A DNA stretch of 64,000 bases from the NCBI GenBank assembly GCA_036511855.1, contig DATCBN010000017.1:1-64000 (forward strand). The letters run 5' to 3'. Each line of letters opens with the position of its first letter. Within the stretch, counting starts at the first letter, position 1. The notes beneath the pieces were generated by a model. It was given only the letters and a program-made list of their open reading frames with translations, was not told the origin of the DNA and made no database searches. Positions 25,913 to 33,836 of the stretch are shown one piece after another. A program made the translations under genes and the position numbers. The stretch comes from Candidatus Eremiobacteraceae bacterium. GTDB taxonomy: Bacteria > Vulcanimicrobiota > Vulcanimicrobiia > Eremiobacterales > Eremiobacteraceae.

Positions 25913-28108
25913 TCAGGGTGAAGGGCCGGGTGTTGGCGGTGACGCCTTTGGGCCCCCTGTGAAATCCATTATACCTTTGACTATTCCTGCCGCGATGCGG
26001 TCGAGGAACGCGGGTTGCTGCAGCATCGCACCGTCGTGCGAGTTGCTCAAGTACGCCGTTTCGACGAGCACCGCCGGCATCTGCGTATGCTTGATCACAT
26101 AGAAGTCTTCTCGTTTGACGCCCGCGTCTAGGATGCCGTCAGCCGTCACGGTCTCATTCTCAACCGCCTGCGCGAAGAGTTTATCCGCGGGCCTCCAGTA
26201 GTATGTGGTTGTTCCGTTTGGCGCAGTAGATACCGACGAGTTGATATGAATGCTGACGAAAGCGGTGGCGCCCGCCGCATTCGCGACGTCGCAGCGGGCT
26301 TGCAGTTCTTGGCGGTCGATGCCGTTGGGATCGCCGACTTCGTAGTCGCCGTCGCGCGTCATGACGACTCGCCAGCCTAGCGCCTTCAATCGGCTTTGCA
26401 CGATCTTGGAAATCGTAAGGGTGAGATTTTTTTCGGTCAACCCGAGATCTGGATTGAGCGCGCCTGGATCGTTGCCGCCGTGGCCGGGATCGATGACGAT
26501 CAAGTCTCCGTGAGTTGGCGCGGCGGGCTGCGGTGTCATGGAAGTCCCCGGAGACGGTTGAACCGCGACGGCGGCCGTGAGAAAACCGGTTCCGGCCATC
26601 GCTGCGTCGGGCGGCGGAGGCGCCGTCTCGATCTCGATACCGAGCTGATTCGTCGTGCCGGCGATCTGGCCCACGCGGATGTCTGTGCTGCGCGAGGGCG
26701 TTATCGATACGCGCACGACTTTATCCGGTGTGATAAAGTGTTGACTGACTTTCACCGAGTTGATGAAGTCGAGCTTCGAATCTATATCTTGTGCGGGGCC
26801 GACGAGGACTGCGTGATCGATGTCGAGCCAAAAGCGGTTGTCGGGATCGCCCAGCCGGTGCCATTCGAAGCTCACCGGACCGTCGAAGGTCAATGTTATG
26901 CGAGTTCCGGTGGGCACCTGAGCGACCGAGACGTCGGTGATTTTTTGATCGACGAATGGCCCGGCTGAAACCGATGGCGATGGTTCCGGCATCGGCTGCG
27001 CGGTGGCGACCGCGGCGCCTGACGACGTGTCCACAGGTTCCGGCAACGCGACCGGAGACGTCAGCGGTGACGGAGATATCGTTGACAACGGTTGAGCATG
27101 ATCGGCTGCTGGTATCGTCGTCGCCGTCACGCCGATATTGCCCACCATCGTCACGGCGTTGGGCGTGGCGGCCGGCGCGTTCGTGCGCAACGCCGCCTCG
27201 CCTCGCGCAACGACCAGGTCCATGCTCACGCTATCAGCGGAGCGATGCGCGGCGAACTTCGCTTTGCCGTCGAACGCGAGCGATAAAGTGGTCGTCGGGT
27301 AGCCGGGCGGTCCGCTTTCTGAAATCGTGGCGCCTAAGACAACCGCATCGTGTACGCCGAGGTTACGCGAAAGATCGGTGCCAAAGCCTGGGAACGACAA
27401 TGTAAGCGTGCGTGCCGCTGTTTGCGCCGCGTACGCGCTCCTCCAGGCGATATGCGCCGAGCCTTGGACGTGAACGATGGTGCGCGCGCCGTCGCGATGG
27501 GCGGTCACAGACTGGATCTGTGGCACGAACACATAGCCGCCGTGGAAACCGCGCACGCCGAGGCCAAGCGCTCGCGCGAGCGGCAGCAACGGCAAAAACA
27601 GATCGCCGTTGCTCGTGAACGGTGCGAACGGAATTGCGGTCGCCGAGCCGTTGACGGACACTGCGTTGCTGCCGACCGTGAAGGTGATCAGTTGGCCGTC
27701 TGCGCGCGTGATCGCGACAAATCGCGTGCCCGGCTGCCAGGCCATGCGCGCAGATACCGCGTCGAGCATGGCGCGCAGACCGGAGTCGTGCGGGGTGACG
27801 ACCGGATCGCCAAACGCAATGCTCAAGTGATCGAACGCGATCTGGCGGCCGGCGACCCACACTTGCGCCTGGCTTGCGCTCACCGTCGCAGCCGTCGCCG
27901 GCGCTGCCAACATCGCAAGTACGAGCGCGATCTGTAGTAGGGCAGTGCGAATTAGGGCAGTGCGAATTAGGGCAGTGCGAATTAGGGCAGTCTGTACTAG
28001 GGCAAGCATCGCTTGCCCCGTCGTTCTTTGTACTAGGGCAAGCATCGCTTGCCCCTTCGTTTGTAGGAGGGCAAGCATCGCTTGCCCACGCCACTGAGTT
28101 GCCCTCAC
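25913..28108 (-). CDS. amiC: N-acetylmuramoyl-L-alanine amidase with AMIN domain and repeat-derived signal region
   Basis: Zn-dependent cell-wall hydrolase. 731 residues from GTG 28108, overlapping the GerMN stop by 4 nt. Residues 1 to about 65 come from R1 repeats (GQAMLALLQ, GQAMLALVQ twice, then ALIRT three times) and run into a signal-peptide core ALVLAMLAAPATAA. Then: stalk-like beta region (about 75-190), AMIN-like beta segments (about 190-300 and 395-500), Pro/Thr-rich linkers, and Amidase_3 (about 535-715) with VIDPGHGGNDPGAL, GLTEKNLTL, VSIHINSS and VETAYLSN, covering the Zn ligands and catalytic Glu. In-frame ATGs at 28078, 28045 and 28009 are other starts. Cleaves stem peptides from MurNAc during division. 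Confidence 0.9.
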   Translation of the reverse strand: MRATQWRGQAMLALLQTKGQAMLALVQRTTGQAMLALVQTALIRTALIRTALIRTALLQIALVLAMLAAPATAATVSASQAQVWVAGRQIAFDHLSIAFGDPVVTPHDSGLRAMLDAVSARMAWQPGTRFVAITRADGQLITFTVGSNAVSVNGSATAIPFAPFTSNGDLFLPLLPLARALGLGVRGFHGGYVFVPQIQSVTAHRDGARTIVHVQGSAHIAWRSAYAAQTAARTLTLSFPGFGTDLSRNLGVHDAVVLGATISESGPPGYPTTTLSLAFDGKAKFAAHRSADSVSMDLVVARGEAALRTNAPAATPNAVTMVGNIGVTATTIPAADHAQPLSTISPSPLTSPVALPEPVDTSSGAAVATAQPMPEPSPSVSAGPFVDQKITDVSVAQVPTGTRITLTFDGPVSFEWHRLGDPDNRFWLDIDHAVLVGPAQDIDSKLDFINSVKVSQHFITPDKVVRVSITPSRSTDIRVGQIAGTTNQLGIEIETAPPPPDAAMAGTGFLTAAVAVQPSPGTSMTPQPAAPTHGDLIVIDPGHGGNDPGALNPDLGLTEKNLTLTISKIVQSRLKALGWRVVMTRDGDYEVGDPNGIDRQELQARCDVANAAGATAFVSIHINSSVSTAPNGTTTYYWRPADKLFAQAVENETVTADGILDAGVKREDFYVIKHTQMPAVLVETAYLSNSHDGAMLQQPAFLDRIAAGIVKGIMDFTGGPKASPPTPGPSP
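27938..28087. repeat. R1 hairpin arms plus 15-bp tandem repeat, inside the amidase 5' end
   Basis: Three forward R1 arms (27994-28019, 28030-28055, 28063-28087) followed leftwards by three exact 15-bp units TAGGGCAGTGCGAAT (27938-27982) and one diverged unit (27983-27997). The 15-bp unit resembles a shortened R1 arm (TAGGGCA shared). All spacings keep the amidase frame, so the cluster is translated. Confidence 0.9.
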
Positions 28109-28632
28109 TGAGCAAATGTCTCCCGCGTGAGTGGCTCGTCAAGCTCCAGATGCCCGCCGGGCAGCGCCGCCTCGATGTGACCGTTTAAGCTGACTTGCAC
28201 CGCGTTAACGCCCGGCAATTCGGTGAGCGTGTACGTCAGCGACTTGAAAAGGCCGGCCTCATCGCCCGCGCCGCCGGCGTAATGCTTGGCGATCGTCCCC
28301 GTCAGATCAACATCAATCGTGGCCTCGTGCTGAATCGCGACGGCCCGGGTATCCGCCGGAAAAACGAGCAGTGCGGTTGTGGGCTCAGGCGGTCCGGATA
28401 TCAGCTGCGAGACGACATACTGCGCGAGCGCTGTGCCGGCGAGACCGCTCGCGGCTGTATAGTGCATCGCGACGAGCGAGTCGCTGCCTGCCTTACAATA
28501 GTATACTGTTATCTGGTGTTGCGCCGGCTGCGACTGGCCGCTGCCGGTCGATTGCCCCCGGTGACCGCAACCTGAGAGCATGGAAAGCGCGGTGCATATC
28601 GCCATCGCGCGCAATAGACGACCCGACATCAT
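28105..28632 (-). CDS. GerMN-domain lipoprotein
   Basis: About 175 residues from the first of two adjacent ATGs (28632), with GGAGGG 13 nt upstream. Lipobox LSGC near residue 20. The GerMN pattern follows: QITVYYCKAG, TALAQYVVSQLISGPPEP, LLVFPADTRAVAIQ, ATIDVDLTGTIAKHY, and LTYTLTELPGVNAVQVSLNG. GerMN proteins are envelope lipoproteins linked to spore germination in Firmicutes and to cell-wall enzymes elsewhere; here it is translationally coupled to an amidase. A perfect 16-bp palindrome sits just upstream. Confidence 0.82.
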   Translation of the reverse strand: MMSGRLLRAMAICTALSMLSGCGHRGQSTGSGQSQPAQHQITVYYCKAGSDSLVAMHYTAASGLAGTALAQYVVSQLISGPPEPTTALLVFPADTRAVAIQHEATIDVDLTGTIAKHYAGGAGDEAGLFKSLTYTLTELPGVNAVQVSLNGHIEAALPGGHLELDEPLTRETFAQ

Positions 28633-28656
28633 GTCGATGAGATGACCCTCCTTGCC

Positions 28657-28672
28657 AAACAAACGTTTGTTT
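28657..28672. promoter_or_regulatory. Perfect 16-bp palindrome upstream of the GerMN-amidase-murI operon
   Basis: AAACAAACGTTTGTTT is a perfect inverted repeat 24 nt upstream of the GerMN start and directly before its ribosome site. Its AT-rich, symmetric form is typical of TetR- or LacI-type operators. The window holds no regulator known to bind it. Confidence 0.5.
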
Positions 28673-28833
28673 TCGCGTTGGCATTTCAAGTCCTGTCCCG
28701 GACTAGGGTGGCATGCGATGAAGCGCAGACCAATCCGCGGTGCACTTTCGAGTTTCTATCGTGCGGCGGAATTTCAACGGCCGCGCGCCCGTCCACTCCG
28801 CGCGAGCATCAGACTTTTGCCAAGATATGATGG

Positions 28834-29136
28834 CTAGACTTGCCCTCCGCGCGACCTCGCTTCGCGTAATTCTGGTTCGATCGGCCACTCCGAAAACGCG
28901 AAATAGCACACGACGAAAAGATTCGCCAGCGGAATCAGCATGAGCAGACTTCCTGCTCCCGGGAATCCCGCTTTTTCCGCGATCCTCCAATTAATGACAA
29001 GACTCAAGATGAGCAGCACGATGCAAAATACTATCCAGAACAATCCGAATGCGGCGAAGGCGCCGGCCATTGCGCGTGCTTGCGCATCGTCACTGGCATT
29101 GGCGAACATCAGGACAGGTAGTGGGCTTGAAAACAT
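28834..29136 (-). CDS. Small two-helix membrane protein (DUF5684-like)
   Basis: 100 residues from ATG 29136, preceded by an AGAGG ribosome site. Two or three hydrophobic segments (FGLFWIVFCIVLLILSLVI; SLLMLIPLANLFVVCYFAF) separated by NWRIAEKAGFPGAGS. The WRIxEKAGxPG...LIPxxN pattern is characteristic of small membrane proteins annotated DUF5684 or signal-peptidase-associated. Charged C-terminal tail. Function unknown. It stands alone, upstream and divergent from the DHFR-like gene. Confidence 0.72.
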   Translation of the reverse strand: MFSSPLPVLMFANASDDAQARAMAGAFAAFGLFWIVFCIVLLILSLVINWRIAEKAGFPGAGSLLMLIPLANLFVVCYFAFSEWPIEPELREARSRGGQV

Positions 29137-29207
29137 GCCGTACCTCTTTCGGGAGATTCTGCCGGAAATACCGTCTTCTTGCTTATCGGCGCATTACTTC
29201 AGAAGCT

Positions 29208-29236
29208 TTGACACCCGCCAAGTAATGGTTTAAACC
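29208..29236 (+). promoter_or_regulatory. Possible promoter of the DHFR-like gene
   Basis: TTGACA (29208-29213), 17-nt spacer, then TAAACC (29231-29236), about 18 nt before the start codon. The -35 is consensus; the -10 is weak, so this is tentative. Confidence 0.35.
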
Positions 29237-29254
29237 GCGTTGAAGGTGATGCGC

Positions 29255-29794
29255 ATGCGGAAGATCATCGAGTCCACCTTAGTATCGCTCGACGGCGTCA
29301 TTGAAGACCCGGCGATCTGGGCCGGGGATTACTTAGACGACGCTTTCCAAAAGGGTGCTCTGGAGCGGCTGATAGATACCGACGCGATGTTGATGGGGCG
29401 ACGGACTTACCAGCTGCTCGCTAGGGATTGGGCCGCTCAAAGCGGCGATTTTGCCGACAGGATCAACGGAATCCGAAAATATGTCTTCTCGTCGACGATG
29501 GGAAAAGCAGATTGGAATAATTCGATCATCATAAAGAGCGACGCGGTGGATGAGGTGCGCAAGCTCAAGCAGCAGGCCGGGCCAGACCTCGCCGTATATG
29601 GCCATGGTCGTTTCGCACAGGCGCTACTGGAATGCGGCTTGCTCGACGAAATGCGGCTGTCGGTCTTTCCGCTCATTGTGGGCAACGGACAGTTGCTCTT
29701 CTGCGAAGGCAAAAGGACACCGCTTCAGTTGATTGACGCGCAGAGCTTACCGACCGGTGTCGTCGTCGTGCGCTATAAGCCCGAAACAAATTAA
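29255..29794 (+). CDS. Dihydrofolate reductase-family (RibD C-terminal type) protein
   Basis: 179 residues from ATG 29255, with AAGGTG six bases upstream; two other starts lie 6 and 15 nt earlier. Family pattern: KIIESTLVSLDGVIEDP at the N terminus, AMLMGRRTYQLLA, KYVFSSTMGKADWNN, DLAVYGHGRFAQALLE and LLDEMRLSVFPLIVGNGQLL, matching YyaP/YwjB-like RibD-C proteins. These bind NADPH; their substrates are mostly unknown and they are not usually the main DHFR. Stand-alone gene. Confidence 0.88.
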   Translation: MRKIIESTLVSLDGVIEDPAIWAGDYLDDAFQKGALERLIDTDAMLMGRRTYQLLARDWAAQSGDFADRINGIRKYVFSSTMGKADWNNSIIIKSDAVDEVRKLKQQAGPDLAVYGHGRFAQALLECGLLDEMRLSVFPLIVGNGQLLFCEGKRTPLQLIDAQSLPTGVVVVRYKPETN

Positions 29795-29864
29795 GCAATG
29801 GCAGCCCGCTCCGCAGCGGGGCTCCTGCGGTTCGCTTATCCGAATATCGACTTGACGCGCGTGA

Positions 29865-30017
29865 TTGACGACAATCCGCGCACTAGGGGAATCCGTAGAT
29901 CACTTCATGCGAACGATGACTCATCGCGGCTATTCGCAAGATGAGATATTGAGCGTGCTGGTCACACCGCCGAAGTTAAAGTTCGTTCGGACCTCAGGCA
30001 ACTTATTGAGTTGCTAG
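29865..30017 (+). pseudogene. Short ORF, possible remnant of a toxin-like (DUF4258-type) domain
   Basis: A 50-codon open stretch (ATG possible at 29907, 36 residues) reads DHFMRTMTHRGYSQDEILSVL, which weakly resembles the His-x-x-R...RG(I/Y)S-x-x-(E/D)(I/V)...VL pattern of DUF4258-type C-terminal domains. There is no clear ribosome site, the frame before it is broken, and the end overlaps a lipoprotein gene on the other strand. Best regarded as debris in the gap after the DHFR-like gene. Low certainty. Confidence 0.2.
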
Positions 30018-30392
30018 GTAGGCCTTCGATGCGAGCGAGTTCGCGTCGGTAACCGTTACGATTACGCTGGCGCACGGGCCGGCCGTTCTGGTCACGGTGA
30101 ATTGACTCGTCGAACTTCCGACCGGCGAGACACTTATGCACTGCGTGCCCTGGGTTACTGTCGCCGAGAAACCGCCCGAATAGCGCAACTCGGATGCGGT
30201 CAGCGTCGTCGTCGGATCGGAGAGGGTCAATACTATCGGAGACTGTGGCGACGACCCGGGGGTCAGGACGAGGAGATGTTTTGCGGGCCCAATGATCGGT
30301 GGGCCATAGAAGGCGGGCGCGCAACCACAAAGCAAGGTGGCGATTCCCACTGACAGCGCAATAGTCTTGACGTACTCCGTCTTTCGATCCAC
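30003..30392 (-). CDS. Small lipoprotein of unknown function
   Basis: 129 residues. N terminus MDRKTEYVKTIALSVGIATL followed by the lipobox LLCGC. The remaining 105 residues are beta-rich, with repeated Thr/Ser/Val strands (LVLTPGSSPQSPIVLTLSDP, FSATVTQGTQCISVSPVGS, CASVIVTVTDANS), suggesting a single Ig-like (Big/BACON-like) domain exposed at the surface. Two Cys residues could form a disulfide. No named family recognised. Located in the gene-decay zone near tmRNA. Confidence 0.55.
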   Translation of the reverse strand: MDRKTEYVKTIALSVGIATLLCGCAPAFYGPPIIGPAKHLLVLTPGSSPQSPIVLTLSDPTTTLTASELRYSGGFSATVTQGTQCISVSPVGSSTSQFTVTRTAGPCASVIVTVTDANSLASKAYLATQ

Positions 30393-30558
30393 CGCAATCG
30401 TTCCTTCCTTTGTCTTGCGACGGTACGACTAAGCCTCAAGTAGGTTCTAGAGCGATTCGTCGATCAATTAGTCCAAGCCTATTCAGAAGTCCAGCTCACC
30501 TTCCTTAGCATTCGATTTGCGCGCAAAGGTTCACCGCCTGAGCGTCAAAGTGAGGCTG

Positions 30559-31530
30559 ATGATCCGAGCGAGCGCACTATCGATGTTCGCTATTGTCTGA
30601 GCCGGTGCCGCGCTTGCAGCCTGCGGGGCGTCTGGTCTCGGGCCGGGCATTCCATCGCCGAAGGTCGTGACACTCTACGCTCTTGGCGCAGATACCGGAC
30701 CCACCGGCATTGTCGATGGACCTGACGGCGCGATTTGGTTCACCGATTTTGATGCGAATTCGATAGGCCGCATCACGAGCGGAGGCACGATCACCAATTA
30801 TGCGCTCTCGACAGGCGCCGCGCCATCGGCCCTCGTCAGCGACGGCAACGACGCACTGTGGTTCACCGAATATGGCGCCGGTAAGATCGGGCGCATCGCG
30901 ACGAACGGAACGCTAACGGAGCATCCGTTACCAAGTTCCTCGAGCCAACCCAACGCGATCGTGGCGGGACCGGATGGGGCGTTTTGGTTCACCGAGCAGC
31001 GCGGCCAGGCGATCGGGCGAATGACGACAGGCGGCGCACTGACGGAATATCCGCTCAATCCCAACAGTAATGCCGGCCCGATCACCGTAGGACCTGACGG
31101 CGCGCTGTGGTTCTGCGAAATAGGCTCAAACCAAATCGGACGCATCACGATGACCGGCACGATAACGAAATTTGCGGTTCCGACGGCGTCCAGTTTTCCG
31201 TGGGGTATCGCATCCGGATCGGACGGCGTGCTCTGGTTCGCCGAGCACAATTTCTCGAAAATCGGACGCATCACGGTCGATGGAAGCGTAACGGAATTTC
31301 CGCTGCCATCGGGCATCACGCTTCCGGAGGCGATGATGGCCCGAGGAGGATTGATTTGGTTTCTCTATGATGGCGGAATCGGGCGCATTCAGCCCGACGG
31401 ACATGTTACTTCTTCCGCCGTCGCTTCCGTCGACACGAATTCGCTGAACGCCATCGCTCAAGGTCCCGGTGGTGCGACGTGGTTCACCGAACGCCTGAGC
31501 AACGCCATCGGGCGCATCTCGCTTCCGTAG
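30559..31530 (+). pseudogene. Virginiamycin B lyase-like beta-propeller lipoprotein with in-frame TGA
   Basis: ATG 30559 begins MIRASALSMFAIV, then TGA at 30598-30600, then in the same frame AGAALAACGASG, completing a lipoprotein signal peptide with lipobox LAAC. The frame continues unbroken to 31530. The body (from GTG 30667 alone, 287 residues) is seven or so copies of a propeller blade, GPDGA(I/L)WFTE...IGRIT..G..TE, as in streptogramin B lyase (Vgb)-like proteins. Without readthrough the product would lack export and lipidation. Reads as a nonsense mutation (TGG or CGA to TGA possible), sequencing error or recoding. Many such propellers in soil bacteria are not true antibiotic lyases. Confidence 0.7.
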
Positions 31531-31701
31531 CCGAGTATCGGGATAAACTTCACCAAGAAAAGCCGTTGAGTCGACGTCTATAAGACGTATTGCCGTCCCA
31601 CACATTGTAAGGGGCGGCAAGACGCCTTCGCACGCTGGGGGCACGCCAGGGTCGTAAGATAGCCCTAACCGCCGGCGGGTCCTGCGGCAAGGAGCAAACA
31701 A

Positions 31702-32260
31702 ATGCAGAATCTTACGAGCAGCCGTGCGATCGTTGTGGTTACCATCGCATCTCTCGGAGCCGGAATCTTCTTTATCCAGCCCGTGCGCGCCGCCATCGAT
31801 GCAGCGATGAGCTGCTCATTGACGACTGCGTGTCTGCAGTGGACGAACAGCTCGAACGGCAACGCGATACGCGGCACCTCCGACGGCGGAAATGCGTTCA
31901 GCCTTAGCTGAGTACGCGCCGCGCGAAACCGTGCCGACGATGGAGGACCTCGGAGAAGGGCAATTGACAAGGGGCCGCGCTGTCGTCACGCTCGAGACGA
32001 GATTCGCAAGCGCAATCGACCAGCATGCTAACTACCTGGTTTTCCTCACGCCCGAGGGCGATTGTCGCGGCCTGTACGTCGCACAAAAAACTGGGTCCGC
32101 CTTCACCGTGCAAGAGTTGCAAGGTGGACAATCGACGCTCCAATTCGATTATCGGATCGTCGCGAAGCCATACCGCGATGACGCGTCTCGCCTGCCGATG
32201 ACTGACGTGCGTCCGTCGACACTCCCGCGGCATCGACGCACCGGGGATGGTAAGATTTAG
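31702..32260 (+). pseudogene. Surface repeat protein reduced to its two ends (internal deletion and frameshift)
   Basis: The first frame (31702-31911) has a strong AAGGAG site (31689-31694), a signal peptide (IVVVTIASLGAGIFF) and CLQWTNSSNGNAIRGTSDGG, like the start of a Gly/Asn repeat protein, then stops. A second frame (31892-32260) carries what looks like the C-terminal domain of such proteins: EYAPRETVPTMEDLGEGQLT, NYLVFLTPEGDCRGLYVAQK, DYRIVAKPYRDDASRLPM. The frames differ by one position at about 31890-31911, so the long repeat middle is missing and the ends are out of register. Reading it as one broken gene is an inference from family memory. Confidence 0.55.
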
Positions 32261-32285
32261 TGACGCTTATGGAATGCTGGGTTCA

Positions 32286-32639
32286 TGGTGGAGGCGACCG
32301 GAGTTGAACCGGTGTCCGAGAAGACCCCCACGAAGGCATCTACAAGCTTAGCTCAGGCTTTGATCTCGCGGCTCCGTACGCTCCCGAGCGAGCTTACCGA
32401 AACCGCCAACCCCGATTTGAGTTCCCGCGCTCGTCGTGGTCCCCGAGCGAAGTAGCCGTCTTGTTTGACATCCGCGGGCCCGTGCCGGCGCCGTTGCCCC
32501 CCGGACGTAGTAGCCTAAGTTAGGCTGCTAGTGCGTATTCGCTGTTCGCGTTTATACGTTTTCCGATCGTTTAAGGAGGGCTCGGAACTCCGCTTGCTTC
32601 CTTCGCCTGGGCACAGCCCGTCGAGACCGTGACGCCCCC
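32286..32639 (-). ncRNA. ssrA: Transfer-messenger RNA (tmRNA)
   Basis: 354 nt. The 5' end GGGGGCG (32639-32633) pairs with CGCCTCC near the 3' end to form the acceptor stem, followed by an encoded ACCA tail (32289-32286). The T arm ACCGG-TTCAACT-CCGGT is intact, and GTCTCGACGGG after the 5' stem is the usual tmRNA sequence. The tag frame (32549-32520) codes ANSEYALAA and ends TAA; the resume codon is GCG. It rescues stalled ribosomes together with SmpB, which is not in the window. Confidence 0.95.
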
Positions 32640-32649
32640 ATGCAAGGCC

Positions 32650-32655
32650 ATTATA
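32650..32655 (-). promoter_or_regulatory. ssrA: Extended -10 promoter for tmRNA
   Basis: Minus-strand TGG-TATAAT: a consensus -10 with the TGn extension, ending 10 nt before the 5' end of tmRNA. No good -35 is seen, as often for extended -10 promoters. It lies just beyond the stop codon of the upstream HAF-repeat gene. Confidence 0.7.
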
Positions 32656-32663
32656 CCATGACT

Positions 32664-33779
32664 TCACTGCCAAATGAAGCCGTGCCATAGGCCCCCGCCG
32701 GTTTCGGTGAAGCTCCCAACGATTCGGCCAAGGTGATCAATTCCTGCTGGGGTGGTCGACTGGGCGCCCGGAACCGAAATGCTCGTCAGGCCACCGTGTG
32801 GACCACGCAGAAATCCAAGCGCGGGCGCAAAGAGTCCGCTATTCCCGCTCCATCCGGTTACTTGACCCCGGTCGTTGATCTTCGCCGGGAAAGTATAGGC
32901 GGCATTCGGGATGGTGAAAATCTTGAGACGCCCGTCTGAGCTTCGCACAAAGCCATCCGTGCCCGCCGGAGTTGCCTCTAAGCCAAAGAACCCGGTGATC
33001 AGGCCACTGGAATTGATGGATATCGGATCGATAGCACCACTATCGGCCCATGTCATCGGTATATCGAATGCTTTTATGGTACCGTCAGAAAAGCGCTCAT
33101 AGCCATGCTGCCCGCTTGCGTCGAAGAAGCTCCCCGTCACGTCGCCGTGACTATTGATGCCATACGCGTCAGTGCCGGAATTCGGCTGCGTGCCGGCACC
33201 CGGGGCATCAAAAACTGCTATAGAACCGTCGCGAAGTCGAACAAAGCCGTGATAGACCGCATTCGAGTCGGCAAAGTAACCAGCAACATCGCCGCCGTCA
33301 TTGATGTCGAAGACTCGGGTGTACGAGGCGCCTGGTGGGCTGAAAATCGTATACGCGCCGTCCGGTGCCCGCACAAACCCTTGATCGCCTGAATATCCGG
33401 CGATTTCGCCGGCGCTGTTCATTGCCGTGACGAATGTTTGAGACAGTCCCGGTGGGTTGATAACTGTAACGTCGCCGTTTTGTGCGCGTAAAAAGCCCTG
33501 GTTGCCGCCGGGATTGCCGGCGAAGGTGCCCGCCACGTCGCCCGCGTCGTCAATAGCGTATGGGAAAGTCCCCAGGGTGGCACCTGGAACATCGAATGCC
33601 GTGTAGGAATGTCCATCGCGCCAAACGATCGTTTCCTTCGCGATGAGTGAGGATCGCTGACCATGCGGCATCGCAGGAACAAAGCCACCGCTATCGGTGG
33701 CTCGCGGCACGGCCGAGCAAGACACGCTCAAAAGAGCGACACAGACACCGGCTGATGTCAGTCGTATGAAGTCGTGCAA
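32664..33779 (-). CDS. HAF-repeat extracellular lipoprotein
   Basis: 371 residues. Signal peptide with lipobox-like LLSVSC near residue 21. The rest is about seven repeats of 40-50 residues of the form ...FDVPGA..T.P.AIDDAGDVAG.F.....GF.R..DG. Examples: AINDGGDVAG-like INDGGDVAGYF, INSHGDVTGSF, INSSGLITGFFG, INDRGQVTGWSG. This is the HAF (probable extracellular repeat) family, found in many soil bacteria and presumably surface-exposed, of unknown role. Followed directly by the tmRNA promoter. Confidence 0.85.
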   Translation of the reverse strand: MHDFIRLTSAGVCVALLSVSCSAVPRATDSGGFVPAMPHGQRSSLIAKETIVWRDGHSYTAFDVPGATLGTFPYAIDDAGDVAGTFAGNPGGNQGFLRAQNGDVTVINPPGLSQTFVTAMNSAGEIAGYSGDQGFVRAPDGAYTIFSPPGASYTRVFDINDGGDVAGYFADSNAVYHGFVRLRDGSIAVFDAPGAGTQPNSGTDAYGINSHGDVTGSFFDASGQHGYERFSDGTIKAFDIPMTWADSGAIDPISINSSGLITGFFGLEATPAGTDGFVRSSDGRLKIFTIPNAAYTFPAKINDRGQVTGWSGNSGLFAPALGFLRGPHGGLTSISVPGAQSTTPAGIDHLGRIVGSFTETGGGLWHGFIWQ

Positions 33780-33836
33780 AGTATGCCGTCCCTACTTCTG
33801 CGCCGAGCGTACTCGCGCTCGACGATCAGAACGGAA

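Noticed and set aside
30598-30600. Selenocysteine at the in-frame TGA
   Set aside because: The codon is in a hydrophobic signal-peptide core, not an active site, no hairpin of the bacterial SECIS type is evident right after it, and no sel genes are in the window.
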